Assembly: GCF_013823965.1 (NCBI RefSeq)
Contig: NZ_PNNA01000028.1
Coordinates: 1 to 64,000 of the forward strand
From: Flavobacterium sp.
GTDB lineage: Bacteria; Bacteroidota; Bacteroidia; Flavobacteriales; Flavobacteriaceae
DNA length: 64,000 bases
Direction: 5' to 3'
This document shows positions 45,641 to 54,480 of the stretch, one piece after another; positions within the stretch are counted from its first letter, which is position 1, and every line of letters starts with the position of its first letter. The position numbers and the translations under genes are program-made. A model generated the notes under the pieces. The model was given only the letters and a program-made list of their open reading frames with translations, was not told the DNA's origin and made no database searches.

Positions 45641-46606
45641 TTGAAAATAACAAGAGAAATTAAAACCGCCATATTAGTAATTTCATCAATTTTACTATTT
45701 ATTTGGGGTTACAGTTATTTAAAAGGGAAAGACCTTTTTACCAATTACAAATCAGTGTATGTTGAATTTGACAATGTTGAAGGACTCGTTAAATCAGCAG
45801 CCGTTACTCTCAATGGACTAATTGTGGGTAATATCAGCAATATTACCATCAATCAAGAAACAGGAAAATTATTAGTTGAATTACAATTAAAAACAGATTT
45901 TCCTATTTCTAAATCCAGCATTGCTGCCATTTATGAACCTGGTTTTATTGCAGGAAAGCAAATTGCCATTTATCCTAATCTTAACGATAAAAATATTATT
46001 GCTGACGGCGATAAGCTAAAAGGAGTCATCAAAGCGGGTATTACCGAATCCTTAAAAGAAAAATTAGTTCCCCTTCAAGAAAAATTTGAGAAATTAATCC
46101 TTAGTTCCGACAAATTAGTAAATGGATTCAATAATGTCTTGGATGAAAAAGGACAACAAGATTTAAAAATCAGCCTGTCCGAACTCCGACAAACTATCGA
46201 GCAGTTTCACAAGTCTTCTTCCTCTTTGAACACGATTTTGGATGACAACAAAGGGCAAATCAAAGGAGCTGTGGCCAACTTTAACAAAGTCACAAGTGAT
46301 TTTTCCAAGATTTCAGATTCCTTAAACAAAGCCGATTTAGGAAAAACAGTAAAAGAGCTTCAAAAAACATTGGCAAATGTCGATAAAATAATAGCCAATC
46401 TTCAAGCTGGAAAAGGTTCTGTGGGTAAATTGTTGACAGACGAAGAACTCTACAAAAATCTTGAGAAAACCTCAAAAGAATTAGAATTATTATTGGAAGA
46501 CGTTAGACTCAACCCAACAAGATATGTAAATGTTTCTGTTTTTGGAAAGAAAAACAAACCCTATGTTGCGCCTGTAAACGATACAGTCACTAAAGTTAAA
46601 AACTAG
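45641..46606 (+). CDS. MlaD-like (MCE domain) lipid-transport protein
   Basis: Likely part of an outer-membrane lipid trafficking system. The 321-residue product starts at TTG with an N-terminal membrane helix (TAILVISSILLFIWGYSYL) and an MCE domain (YVEFDNVEGLVKSAAVTLNGLIVGNISNI, PGFIAGKQIAIYPNL). The rest is a coiled-coil-like helical part (ETIEQFHKSSSSL, VKELQKTLANVDKIIANL), as in Gram-negative MCE proteins that form tunnels. Neighbours are an amidase upstream and an Fe-S protein gene 5 bases downstream. Confidence 0.88.
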   Translation: MKITREIKTAILVISSILLFIWGYSYLKGKDLFTNYKSVYVEFDNVEGLVKSAAVTLNGLIVGNISNITINQETGKLLVELQLKTDFPISKSSIAAIYEPGFIAGKQIAIYPNLNDKNIIADGDKLKGVIKAGITESLKEKLVPLQEKFEKLILSSDKLVNGFNNVLDEKGQQDLKISLSELRQTIEQFHKSSSSLNTILDDNKGQIKGAVANFNKVTSDFSKISDSLNKADLGKTVKELQKTLANVDKIIANLQAGKGSVGKLLTDEELYKNLEKTSKELELLLEDVRLNPTRYVNVSVFGKKNKPYVAPVNDTVTKVKN

Positions 46607-46611
46607 CAATT

Positions 46612-47946
46612 ATGAGTTATTTGGATTCTATTTTATTTGCAATATTACTGATTACAGGATTTGGTTATTTTTATTCCAATGTAAAAAAAATCATTAGAAA
46701 CATCAATCTAGGTACGGCCGTAAATCGCAATGACAATCCAAAAGTCCGTTGGAAAAATATGACCATGATTGCCCTTGGACAATCCAAGATGGTAAAAAGA
46801 CCCGTTGCCGGCATACTTCACATCATTGTTTACGCAGGATTTGTCATCATCAATATCGAATTGTTGGAAATTATCATCGATGGTTTATTTGGCACACACA
46901 GAATTTTTGCCTTTTTGGGAACTTTTTACGATGTATTGATTGCTTCCTTTGAAATATTGGCCCTTTTGGTTTTGGTCGCCGTATTCACGTTTTGGACAAG
47001 AAGAAACATCATTAAATTAAAACGTTTTGCCAATAAAGATTTAACAGGGTTTCCTATAAGCGATGCCAATTATATCCTGTATTTTGAAGTCGTCCTGATG
47101 TCGTTATTTTTGTTGATGAATGCCTCGGATTTGCATTTGCAAAATGTTCCAGGTGGTTTTTCTCATTTCATAAAAGCAGGTTCTTTTCCCATAAGTCAAT
47201 TTATTGAGCCTTTATTTAATGGCTATTCGAACGAGTTGGTCATGCTTCTTTCAGAAATATTCTGGTGGTTGCATATCGTGGGGATTTTGATTTTCATGAA
47301 CTATTTGTATTTTTCAAAACACTTACACATATTGTTGGCTTTCCCGAATACCTATTTTGCAAACCTTAATCCACAAGGGCAATTTGACAATTTAGAATCC
47401 GTTACCAATGAAGTAAAAATGATGATGGATCCCAACGCCGATCCTTATGCCACGGCACCAGCAACTGAAAATGCCGTTCCGGCCAAGTTTGGAGCCAGTG
47501 ACATCCAAGACTTAAATTGGGTGCAATTGTTAAACGCTTACACCTGTACCGAATGTGGTCGTTGTACATCATCCTGTCCCGCAAACATCACTGGAAAAAA
47601 ATTATCGCCTCGTAAAATCATGATGGCTACCAGAGACCGTGTGGAAGAAGTGGGAAAAAATATCGACGCCAACAAAGGCGTTTTTGTGCCAGACAATAAA
47701 TCTTTGTTGAATGACTACATCACGCCCGAAGAATTATGGGCTTGTACTTCATGTAATGCCTGTGTCGAAGAATGTCCGGTGAGCATCAGTCCGCTTTCGA
47801 TTATCATGGACATGCGACGATACTTGGTAATGGAACAAAGTGCAGCACCAGCACCAATCAATGCCTTGATGACCAATATCGAAAACAACGGTGCCCCTTG
47901 GCAATACAACCAGCAAGACCGATTGAATTGGAAAAATGAAATATAG
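46612..47946 (+). CDS. Membrane-anchored Fe-S binding protein (GlpC/HdrC-like)
   Basis: A 444-residue putative electron-transfer protein. The N-terminal half has several membrane helices (YLDSILFAILLITGFGYFYSN, VAGILHIIVYAGFVIINIELLEII, DVLIASFEILALLVLVAVFTFW and others), suggesting a cytochrome-b-like or quinone-interacting anchor. The C-terminal half holds two [4Fe-4S] motifs, CTECGRCTSSCP and CTSCNACVEECP. It pairs with the cysteine-rich protein next, which carries the CCG half of a heterodisulfide-reductase-like unit. Electron partners are not visible. Confidence 0.82.
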   Translation: MSYLDSILFAILLITGFGYFYSNVKKIIRNINLGTAVNRNDNPKVRWKNMTMIALGQSKMVKRPVAGILHIIVYAGFVIINIELLEIIIDGLFGTHRIFAFLGTFYDVLIASFEILALLVLVAVFTFWTRRNIIKLKRFANKDLTGFPISDANYILYFEVVLMSLFLLMNASDLHLQNVPGGFSHFIKAGSFPISQFIEPLFNGYSNELVMLLSEIFWWLHIVGILIFMNYLYFSKHLHILLAFPNTYFANLNPQGQFDNLESVTNEVKMMMDPNADPYATAPATENAVPAKFGASDIQDLNWVQLLNAYTCTECGRCTSSCPANITGKKLSPRKIMMATRDRVEEVGKNIDANKGVFVPDNKSLLNDYITPEELWACTSCNACVEECPVSISPLSIIMDMRRYLVMEQSAAPAPINALMTNIENNGAPWQYNQQDRLNWKNEI

Positions 47947-47993
47947 TTGAAACGGTTAAATGTTTAACCAAATTAACCAATTAAACAAAAATA

Positions 47994-48785
47994 ATGTCAG
48001 AAGTAGTAATAGTACCAACAATGGCCGAAATGACGGCGCAAGGCAAACAGCCAGAAGTCTTGTTTTGGGTAGGTTGTGCTGGAAGTTTTGATGATAGATC
48101 AAAAAAAATCACAAAAGCATTTGTACGACTCTTGAATCGTGCCAATGTCTCTTTTGCAGTTCTGGGTACAGAAGAAAGTTGTACTGGAGATCCTGCAAAA
48201 AGAGCAGGAAACGAATTTTTGTTTCAAATGCAGGCCATGACAAATATTGAAGTCTTGAATGCTTATGAAATACGAAAAATCGTTACCGCATGTCCCCATT
48301 GCTTCAATACCTTGAAAAATGAATATCCGGAATTAGGCGGAAAATACGAAGTTTTTCACCATACCGAATTTTTGAAATCCTTGCTCGACGATGGAAGACT
48401 AACCATTGAAGGAGGACAATTCAAGGGAAAACGAATCACTTTTCACGATCCATGTTATTTGGGAAGAGCCAACAAAGTGTATGAAGCTCCCCGTGATTTA
48501 ATTCAAAAATTGGATGCCGAATTGGTCGAAATGAAACGTTCCCGTGCCAACGGTTTATGCTGTGGAGCCGGAGGAGCGCAAATGTTCAAGGATGCCGAGC
48601 CAGGAAACAAGGAAATCAACATCGAAAGAACTGAAGATGCACTGGAAACAAAACCAGAAATCATTGCAGCAGGCTGTCCTTTTTGCAACACGATGATGAC
48701 TGACGGAATCAAAAACAAAGAAAAAGAAGGCGACGTAAAAGTAATGGATATCGCCGAACTGATTGCCAATGCGCAAGATTTATAA
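47994..48785 (+). CDS. Cysteine-rich (CCG domain) Fe-S protein, HdrB/GlpC-like
   Basis: A 263-residue cytoplasmic protein with the two cysteine-rich domains of the CCG family (as in HdrB, GlpC, LutA): WVGCAGSFDDR and CPHCFNTL in the first, HDPCYLGRANKVYEAPRDL, CCGAGGAQMF and CPFCNTMM in the second. It probably binds an unusual Fe-S cluster and works with the preceding membrane protein in electron transfer between a soluble donor and quinone. The exact redox reaction is unknown. Confidence 0.85.
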   Translation: MSEVVIVPTMAEMTAQGKQPEVLFWVGCAGSFDDRSKKITKAFVRLLNRANVSFAVLGTEESCTGDPAKRAGNEFLFQMQAMTNIEVLNAYEIRKIVTACPHCFNTLKNEYPELGGKYEVFHHTEFLKSLLDDGRLTIEGGQFKGKRITFHDPCYLGRANKVYEAPRDLIQKLDAELVEMKRSRANGLCCGAGGAQMFKDAEPGNKEINIERTEDALETKPEIIAAGCPFCNTMMTDGIKNKEKEGDVKVMDIAELIANAQDL

Positions 48786-48821
48786 ATAAATTACAAATTG
48801 TAAATTAAAATTAAGTCGGAT

Positions 48822-48854
48822 AGATTTGGCAACTTTTCAAAAGTTGCCAAATCT
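48822..48854. repeat. Short perfect hairpin repeat
   Basis: AGATTTGGCAACTT (48822-48835) and AAGTTGCCAAATCT (48841-48854) form a perfect 14-bp stem with a 5-base loop (or 16 bp with a 1-base loop). Similar palindromes with GGCAACTT cores occur as dispersed small repeats in flavobacteria from memory; here it could also stop transcription between operon genes. Confidence 0.55.
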
Positions 48855-48925
48855 TGAAATTTAAAATAATCAACCCAAAATTATGGGGTCAATAGATAAT
48901 CTGCAATCTAAAATCTAAAATTACC

Positions 48926-49408
48926 ATGTATATTCCTTTCGAAAATTTACCAGAAGAATCCAAAATCTGGATTTATCAATCCAACAGAAAATTCTCGGAT
49001 GTAGAATTTTCTGAAATAGAAAATGAAGTGAAATCTTTTCTCGAAGGTTGGGAAGCACATAGTGTAAGCTTGGAATCCTCTTATCAATTGAAATACAACC
49101 GATTCATTATTCTTGCCGTAAACCAGGAAGTGCAAGCTGCAACAGGTTGTTCCATTGATAATTCAGTGCAGTTTATTCAAAAATTGGAACAAAAATACGG
49201 TGTCGATTTATTGGACAAAATGAATGTTACTTTCAAAAATGGAGAACACATTGCTCACAAAACCTTGATCGATTTCAAGAAAATGGCCAAAGAAAAAGCC
49301 GTTACTGAAAATACCATCGTTTTCAATAATTTGGTCAATACCATTCAAGAGTACAACGAATCATGGGAAGTTCCGGCAATGGACAGTTGGCACAGTCGTT
49401 TTTTCTAA
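48926..49408 (+). CDS. Small conserved Bacteroidota protein (often labelled ABC transporter ATPase)
   Basis: A 160-residue cytoplasmic protein of unknown function. Homologues are commonly labelled ABC transporter ATPase, but no Walker A, Walker B or signature motif is present. Features: an N-terminal YIPFENLPEESKIWIYQSNR, a central ATGCSIDNSVQFIQKLEQKYG stretch (Cys in a helical context), and an ending VPAMDSWHSRFF. Probably a small single-domain fold. It is downstream of the Fe-S proteins with a hairpin repeat in between. Confidence 0.65.
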   Translation: MYIPFENLPEESKIWIYQSNRKFSDVEFSEIENEVKSFLEGWEAHSVSLESSYQLKYNRFIILAVNQEVQAATGCSIDNSVQFIQKLEQKYGVDLLDKMNVTFKNGEHIAHKTLIDFKKMAKEKAVTENTIVFNNLVNTIQEYNESWEVPAMDSWHSRFF

Positions 49409-49455
49409 AAAGAACCAGCGTTGGTTCAGTAAAATTCGAATGAGTTTAAACTAAT

Positions 49456-49463
49456 TATATTTG
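49456..49463 (+). promoter_or_regulatory. Promoter -7 box (TATATTTG) for bshA
   Basis: TATATTTG fits TAnnTTTG, 45 bases before the start codon at 49508. Confidence 0.55.
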
Positions 49464-49507
49464 GGGCATTCCTGTTTTACCTAATTTCGTTTCATCAAAA
49501 TACAAAT

Positions 49508-50641
49508 ATGAAAATAGCAATTGTTTGTTATCCCACCTTTGGAGGTAGCGGTGTTGTCGCAACGGAACTTGGTCTTGAATTGGCTCGTCGCGGTCACGAA
49601 ATCCATTTTATTACCTACAGTCAGCCTGTACGATTGGCATTGCTAAACCCTAATGTTTTTTATCACGAAGTTAACGTTCCCGAATATCCTTTGTTCCATT
49701 TTCAACCATACGAACTGGCTTTGTCAAGCAAAGTGGTCGATATGGTAAAGTTATATAAAATAGAATTATTGCATGTTCATTATGCCATTCCGCATGCTTA
49801 TGCTGGTTATATGGCCAAGCAAATGTTGAAGGACGAAGGAATAAATCTTCCAATGATAACAACGCTTCACGGTACGGATATTACTTTGGTGGGCAATCAT
49901 CCTTTTTATAAAACGGCAGTAACATTCAGCATCAATAAATCTGATTTCGTGACCTCGGTTTCCCAAAGTTTGAAAGAAGACACCATAAAATTGTTCAACA
50001 TAAAAAATGAAATTCAGGTAATTCCAAATTTTATTGAGTTGGATAAAGAAATTGAGGAACCTGTCACTTCTTGCCGACGTTCTGTTATGGCCAATGAAAA
50101 CGAACGAATCATTACACACATCAGTAATTTTAGAAAGGTAAAACGAATTCCTGACGTGATTAAAATATTTTATAAAATCCAGCAACACATTTCAGCCAAA
50201 TTGATGATGGTGGGCGACGGGCCAGAAAAAGAAAAAGCAGAATATTTGTGTCAAGAATTAGGCATTCAAGACAAAGTCATATTTTTTGGAAACAGCAACG
50301 AGATAGACAAAATATTAAGTTATACTGATTTATTCCTGTTGCCGTCCGAAACCGAAAGTTTTGGTCTTGCCGCCTTGGAAGCAATGGCTTGGAGCGTTCC
50401 CGTGATTTCAAGTAAATCAGGAGGTTTGCCGGAAGTGAATTTCGAGGGAGTTTCAGGTTATTTAAGCGAGGTGGGCAACACTGACGAAATGGCCGAAAAT
50501 GCCTTGAAAATTTTGAAAGATAATGCCACGTTAAACAAATTTAAAGAGAATGCGTTATCAGTTGCCAAACAATTTGACATCAAAAACATTTTGCCTTTGT
50601 ATGAAGAGTTGTATCACAAAGCCATAAACAAATTTTCATGA
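49508..50641 (+). CDS. bshA: N-acetyl-alpha-D-glucosaminyl L-malate synthase
   Basis: Transfers GlcNAc from UDP-GlcNAc to L-malate, the first step of bacillithiol synthesis. A GT4 glycosyltransferase of 377 residues: CYPTFGGSGVVATELGLELARRGHEIHFI (about 7-35), HVHYAIPHAYAGYMAKQM, TLHGTDITLVG, ISNFRKVKRIPDVIKIF, and the sugar-nucleotide E-motif LLPSETESFGLAALEAMAWSVPVI. Its end overlaps the next gene by 4 bases (ATGA), so translation is coupled. Confidence 0.95.
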   Translation: MKIAIVCYPTFGGSGVVATELGLELARRGHEIHFITYSQPVRLALLNPNVFYHEVNVPEYPLFHFQPYELALSSKVVDMVKLYKIELLHVHYAIPHAYAGYMAKQMLKDEGINLPMITTLHGTDITLVGNHPFYKTAVTFSINKSDFVTSVSQSLKEDTIKLFNIKNEIQVIPNFIELDKEIEEPVTSCRRSVMANENERIITHISNFRKVKRIPDVIKIFYKIQQHISAKLMMVGDGPEKEKAEYLCQELGIQDKVIFFGNSNEIDKILSYTDLFLLPSETESFGLAALEAMAWSVPVISSKSGGLPEVNFEGVSGYLSEVGNTDEMAENALKILKDNATLNKFKENALSVAKQFDIKNILPLYEELYHKAINKFS

Positions 50642-51063
50642 AAAAAGTAGTCCTATTATTGTTGGTCTTGGTCTTGTTTTCCTGTTCTTCCAATGTTAAA
50701 AATACAGGAACTAAACCATTGTTTGAAGTTTTGACCCAACAACCGGATGGTGGAGCCAATATCCGCTTTTTTGAAATTTTGTCTGAGTCCAATGAAATTG
50801 CCATGTTGCAGAATGATGAAAAACTCAAGAATAAAATTCATCCCAACGATGTTCAAACTTCTAATTTTGTTGTTTTGAACATGGGAGAAAAAACAACTGC
50901 GGGTTATAAAATCAACGTTGAAAGTGTTATCGAAACGGATAAAAATATAATTATTACAGTAAAAGAAACAGTTCCAGAACCCAATGCAGTGGTTTCGCAA
51001 GTAATAACCTATCCGTATTGCATCGTTAAAATAAATTCTAAAAAAGAAATCATTATCAAATAA
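50638..51063 (+). CDS. PrcB-like lipoprotein
   Basis: A 141-residue lipoprotein (MKKVVLLLLVLVLFSCSS, Cys16). The mature part carries a PrcB C-terminal-like beta domain: VVLNMGEKTTAGYKINVESVIETDKNIIITVKETVP and YPYCIVKINSKKEI. In some spirochaetes PrcB stabilises a subtilisin-like protease, but that partner is not present here. It overlaps bshA by 4 bases and precedes a bidirectional terminator. Role unknown. Confidence 0.7.
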   Translation: MKKVVLLLLVLVLFSCSSNVKNTGTKPLFEVLTQQPDGGANIRFFEILSESNEIAMLQNDEKLKNKIHPNDVQTSNFVVLNMGEKTTAGYKINVESVIETDKNIIITVKETVPEPNAVVSQVITYPYCIVKINSKKEIIIK

Positions 51064-51064
51064 A

Positions 51065-51098
51065 AAAAATCCCGCTCTAATTATTAGGCGGGATTTTT
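51065..51098. terminator. Bidirectional terminator
   Basis: AAAAATCCCGC pairs with GCGGGATTTTT around a 12-base loop, between the convergent PrcB-like gene and barrel gene. Confidence 0.8.
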
Positions 51099-51117
51099 AA
51101 ATATTTGAGGGCTTTGA

Positions 51118-51597
51118 TTAAAATTTAAATCGGACTCCTAAAGCGATGTCTGAGCTATAATTATTGCCATAATAATTTACGGCTCCAATTTCAGGCCTGA
51201 AATCTAATGAAAGTAAAATTGGCACTTCCTCGAAACCATATTCTATTCCAATATCTCCGGCTCCAAAAACAAATGTTCCGTTATTGTCCAAATTATTGTC
51301 ATTCCAGCTTCCGATACCGCCACCAACACCTGCGTACCAGTTGAATCCTCCGTCAATATTCCATACCCATTGATATACGCCCGCTAACTTGAATGCATCT
51401 ACACTGTTGTTGTTTCTAAAACCTAAATCTAATTCTAAACGATTGTTTTGTGATAAACCTATTTGATAAGAGATTTCTCCTCCAAAACCATCATTGTCGC
51501 CTAAACGTAATCCTAGAGCATTTTTTGCAATATCTTGCGCCTGAGTGGTAAATGTTAATCCCATTAACATGATTACCGATAAAATAATTTTTTTCAT
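51118..51597 (-). CDS. Small outer-membrane beta-barrel-like protein
   Basis: A 159-residue exported protein: signal peptide MKKIILSVIMLMGLTFTTQAQ, then alternating beta strands typical of an eight-stranded outer-membrane barrel (ALGLRLGDNDGFGGEISYQIGL, NRLELDLGFRNN, NWYAGVGGGIGSWND, VFGAGDIGIEYGFE) and a C-terminal aromatic strand ending ALGVRFKF. Fits OmpW/opacity-like proteins of Bacteroidota. Function unknown. Confidence 0.78.
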   Translation of the reverse strand: MKKIILSVIMLMGLTFTTQAQDIAKNALGLRLGDNDGFGGEISYQIGLSQNNRLELDLGFRNNNSVDAFKLAGVYQWVWNIDGGFNWYAGVGGGIGSWNDNNLDNNGTFVFGAGDIGIEYGFEEVPILLSLDFRPEIGAVNYYGNNYSSDIALGVRFKF

Positions 51598-51937
51598 AAT
51601 TGTTTTTTAGTTTCTACAAAGGTCAAACAAATATTAGACCAAAATATTATACAATTGTGAAAAAAAGTTACATAATTACCGTGTTTTTACTTTAAAATAT
51701 TGATTTTCAAGAATAAATTAATTTAAAATATTGGGCCTTAAAAAAACTATTGTCACTATTTGATTGTTCAAAATAATCTCCATTTCTAAAAAAGTTCTTC
51801 CATAGCGTGTATGGCTTTTTTGCTTTTTAACTTTAAATGCAATAAAACGACAAAGCTTTTAAAAGTTTATCCTGAAATCATTGCATAAACTTTTAAACTT
51901 TAGTCTAAAATATTATATTTGTTGAAAACTAATTATA
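51598..51937. other. Gene-free region upstream of aroC with a hairpin
   Basis: About 340 bases. Contains a perfect 13-bp inverted repeat (TTTAAAAGTTTAT, 51858-51870, and ATAAACTTTTAAA, 51885-51897, 14-base loop) just before the aroC -7 box TATATTTG (51914-51921). No small gene seen. Confidence 0.55.
51914..51921 (+). promoter_or_regulatory. Promoter -7 box (TATATTTG) for aroC
   Basis: TATATTTG, 17 bases before the start codon at 51938; the right arm of the upstream hairpin overlaps the -33 region. Confidence 0.55.
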
Positions 51938-52996
51938 ATGGCAGGAAATAGCTACGGGACACTATTTAGAATAACAACTTTTGGAGAATCACATGGAGAA
52001 GCATTAGGCGGCATAATTGACGGCTGTCCTTCGGGAATAAAATTAGATTTAGATGCCATCCAGTTCGAAATGTCACGAAGAAAACCCGGACAGTCCAAAA
52101 TTGTGACCCAGCGAAAAGAACCAGATGATGTGCAATTTTTATCCGGAATTTTTGAAGGAAAAACCACTGGAACTCCCATCGGTTTCATAATCCCGAATAC
52201 CAATCAAAAATCAGATGATTATTCGCATATAAAAGACAATTACAGACCCAGTCATGCCGATTATGTGTATGAAAAAAAATACGGAGTTCGTGATTATCGC
52301 GGTGGCGGACGAAGTTCTGCACGAGAAACGGCCAGTAGAGTGGTGGCTGGTGCAATTGCTAAACAAATGTTGCCAGAACTAAAAATCAACGCTTATGTTT
52401 CTTCCGTAGGGCCACTTTTTCTGGAAAAACCATATCAAGATTTGGATTTTTCAACCATAGAAAACAATCCAGTTCGATGTCCAGATCAAAAGATGGCTGC
52501 CGAAATGGAAGAATACATCAAACAAATTAAAAAAGACGGTGACACCGTTGGAGGAACTGTAACCTGCGTAATCCAAAACGTGCCGATTGGTTTGGGAGAA
52601 CCGGTTTTTGACAAGCTGCATGCCGAATTGGGAAAAGCAATGCTGTCGATAAATGCCGTAAAAGGATTTGAATTTGGAAGCGGATTTTGTGGCTCACAAA
52701 TGAAAGGTAGCGAACACAACGACTTATATAATGAAGACGGCACCACCAGAACCAACCTTTCAGGAGGAATTCAAGGAGGAATCAGCAACGGAATGGATAT
52801 TTATTTCCGTGTTGCTTTCAAACCGGTTGCCACCATCATGCAAAAACAAGAATCATTGGACAATAAAGGAAATATTACTGAAATGACCGGAAAAGGGCGT
52901 CACGATCCTTGCGTCGTTCCGCGTGCCGTTCCCATTGTTGAAGCGATGGCAGCCATAGTTCTTGCCGATTTTTATTTGATAAACAAAACATATTAA
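51938..52996 (+). CDS. aroC: Chorismate synthase
   Basis: Makes chorismate from 5-enolpyruvylshikimate 3-phosphate with reduced FMN. 352 residues, standard start [33 protein letters not shown], then [49 protein letters not shown] and the C-terminal [19 protein letters not shown]. All conserved basic residues of the family appear present. Confidence 0.96.
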   Translation: MAGNSYGTLFRITTFGESHGEALGGIIDGCPSGIKLDLDAIQFEMSRRKPGQSKIVTQRKEPDDVQFLSGIFEGKTTGTPIGFIIPNTNQKSDDYSHIKDNYRPSHADYVYEKKYGVRDYRGGGRSSARETASRVVAGAIAKQMLPELKINAYVSSVGPLFLEKPYQDLDFSTIENNPVRCPDQKMAAEMEEYIKQIKKDGDTVGGTVTCVIQNVPIGLGEPVFDKLHAELGKAMLSINAVKGFEFGSGFCGSQMKGSEHNDLYNEDGTTRTNLSGGIQGGISNGMDIYFRVAFKPVATIMQKQESLDNKGNITEMTGKGRHDPCVVPRAVPIVEAMAAIVLADFYLINKTY

Positions 52997-53074
52997 AAAT
53001 AGTTTGCAGTATCCGGTGGTCGGTTTTTTTAATAAAAACAGAACGCTGGACACTGAATGCTGAACACTAAAAAA

Positions 53075-54337
53075 ATGATACAACCCGAATCCAAAAAAAC
53101 ATCATTATTAGGGAATCTTACTTTTCAAATTATTATCGCCATGTTGCTTGGGGCAATTTTGGGTATAATTATTCATAATAATTATGATACTTCTATTACC
53201 AAAGAATTTAGTGATAAAATAAAAATATTGGCCACTATTTTTATTCGTTTGGTACAAATGATTATTTCTCCATTGGTTTTTACCACTTTAGTGGTGGGAA
53301 TTGCTAAGCTGGGTGATATCAAAACTGTGGGAAGAGTAGGAGGAAAAGCATTGGGATGGTTTTTTAGCGCTTCTTTTATTTCACTGTTAATTGGAATGTT
53401 TTGGGTAAACATTTTAAAACCGGGAGAAGGATTAAATTTATCCAATGTCGATTTGACTTCCGCCGCTGAAGTAACCGAAAAAACACAAAGTTTCTCGGCC
53501 TTAAACTTTATTGAACATATTTTTCCCAAAAGTATTTTTGAAGCCATGGCGAATAATGAAATCTTGCAGATTGTCATTTTTTCCATCTTTTTCGGCTTGG
53601 CGGCAGCTTCGATAGGAAGTTTTGCCAAACCAGTTATCAATGCATTGGACAAAACATCGCATATCATTTTGAAAATGGTAAATTATGTAATGAAGTTTGC
53701 TCCACTTGGAGTTTTCGGTGCCATTGCGGGAGTTTTTGCCATAAAAGACTTGAACGAATTGGTTGTTACTTATATAAAATATTTCAGTTCTTTTTTGGTA
53801 GGAATAACTTCATTATGGATCTTTTTATTGATGATAGGTTTTCTTTTTCTTGGAAGAAGGATGAAAACCTTGTTAAAACACATTATGAGTCCTTTGATTA
53901 TTGCATTCGGGACAACAAGTAGTGAAGCGGTTTTTCCTAAGCTAACCGAAGAGTTGGAACGTTTTGGGGTAAAGGATAAAATTGTTTCTTTCATGTTGCC
54001 GTTGGGATATTCGTTCAATTTAGATGGAAGCATGATGTACATGACTTTCGCCAGTTTATTCATCGCGCAAGCTTATGGAATAGAGTTGGATTTAGGGACA
54101 CAGATGGTAATGCTTTTAGTTTTAATGCTAACCAGTAAAGGAATAGCGGGCGTTCCTAGAGCGAGTTTAGTGGTTGTTGCTGCCACTTGCGGAATGTTTG
54201 ACATTCCCATAGAAGGAATTGCCTTGATTCTTCCTATCGATCACTTCTGTGACATGTTTAGATCTGCCACCAATGTTTTGGGCAATGCATTGGCCACTTC
54301 TGTAGTGGGCAAATGGGAAGGTGGAATCGAAGAGTAA
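53075..54337 (+). CDS. Dicarboxylate/amino acid:cation symporter (DAACS family)
   Basis: An inner-membrane transporter that takes up C4-dicarboxylates or amino acids such as glutamate with H+ or Na+. I chose the start MIQPESKKTSLLG; an upstream in-frame ATG adds six residues. 420 residues with multiple helices and the family signatures FGTTSSEAVFPKLTEELERFGV (re-entrant loop), PLGYSFNLDGSMMYM and MLTSKGIAGVPRASLVV. Substrate not certain from sequence. Confidence 0.9.
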   Translation: MIQPESKKTSLLGNLTFQIIIAMLLGAILGIIIHNNYDTSITKEFSDKIKILATIFIRLVQMIISPLVFTTLVVGIAKLGDIKTVGRVGGKALGWFFSASFISLLIGMFWVNILKPGEGLNLSNVDLTSAAEVTEKTQSFSALNFIEHIFPKSIFEAMANNEILQIVIFSIFFGLAAASIGSFAKPVINALDKTSHIILKMVNYVMKFAPLGVFGAIAGVFAIKDLNELVVTYIKYFSSFLVGITSLWIFLLMIGFLFLGRRMKTLLKHIMSPLIIAFGTTSSEAVFPKLTEELERFGVKDKIVSFMLPLGYSFNLDGSMMYMTFASLFIAQAYGIELDLGTQMVMLLVLMLTSKGIAGVPRASLVVVAATCGMFDIPIEGIALILPIDHFCDMFRSATNVLGNALATSVVGKWEGGIEE

Positions 54338-54480
54338 ATTGCCGTTATTCAAAAATATTTTTTTCTCCAAATAAAATAAATAGCTAAATATTTAATTTTA
54401 CGCAGAAATTACTTTTATAAATCCTTTTTATATAGTTTTATACATATAAATAGTATACATTTATACGATATTAATTATAG

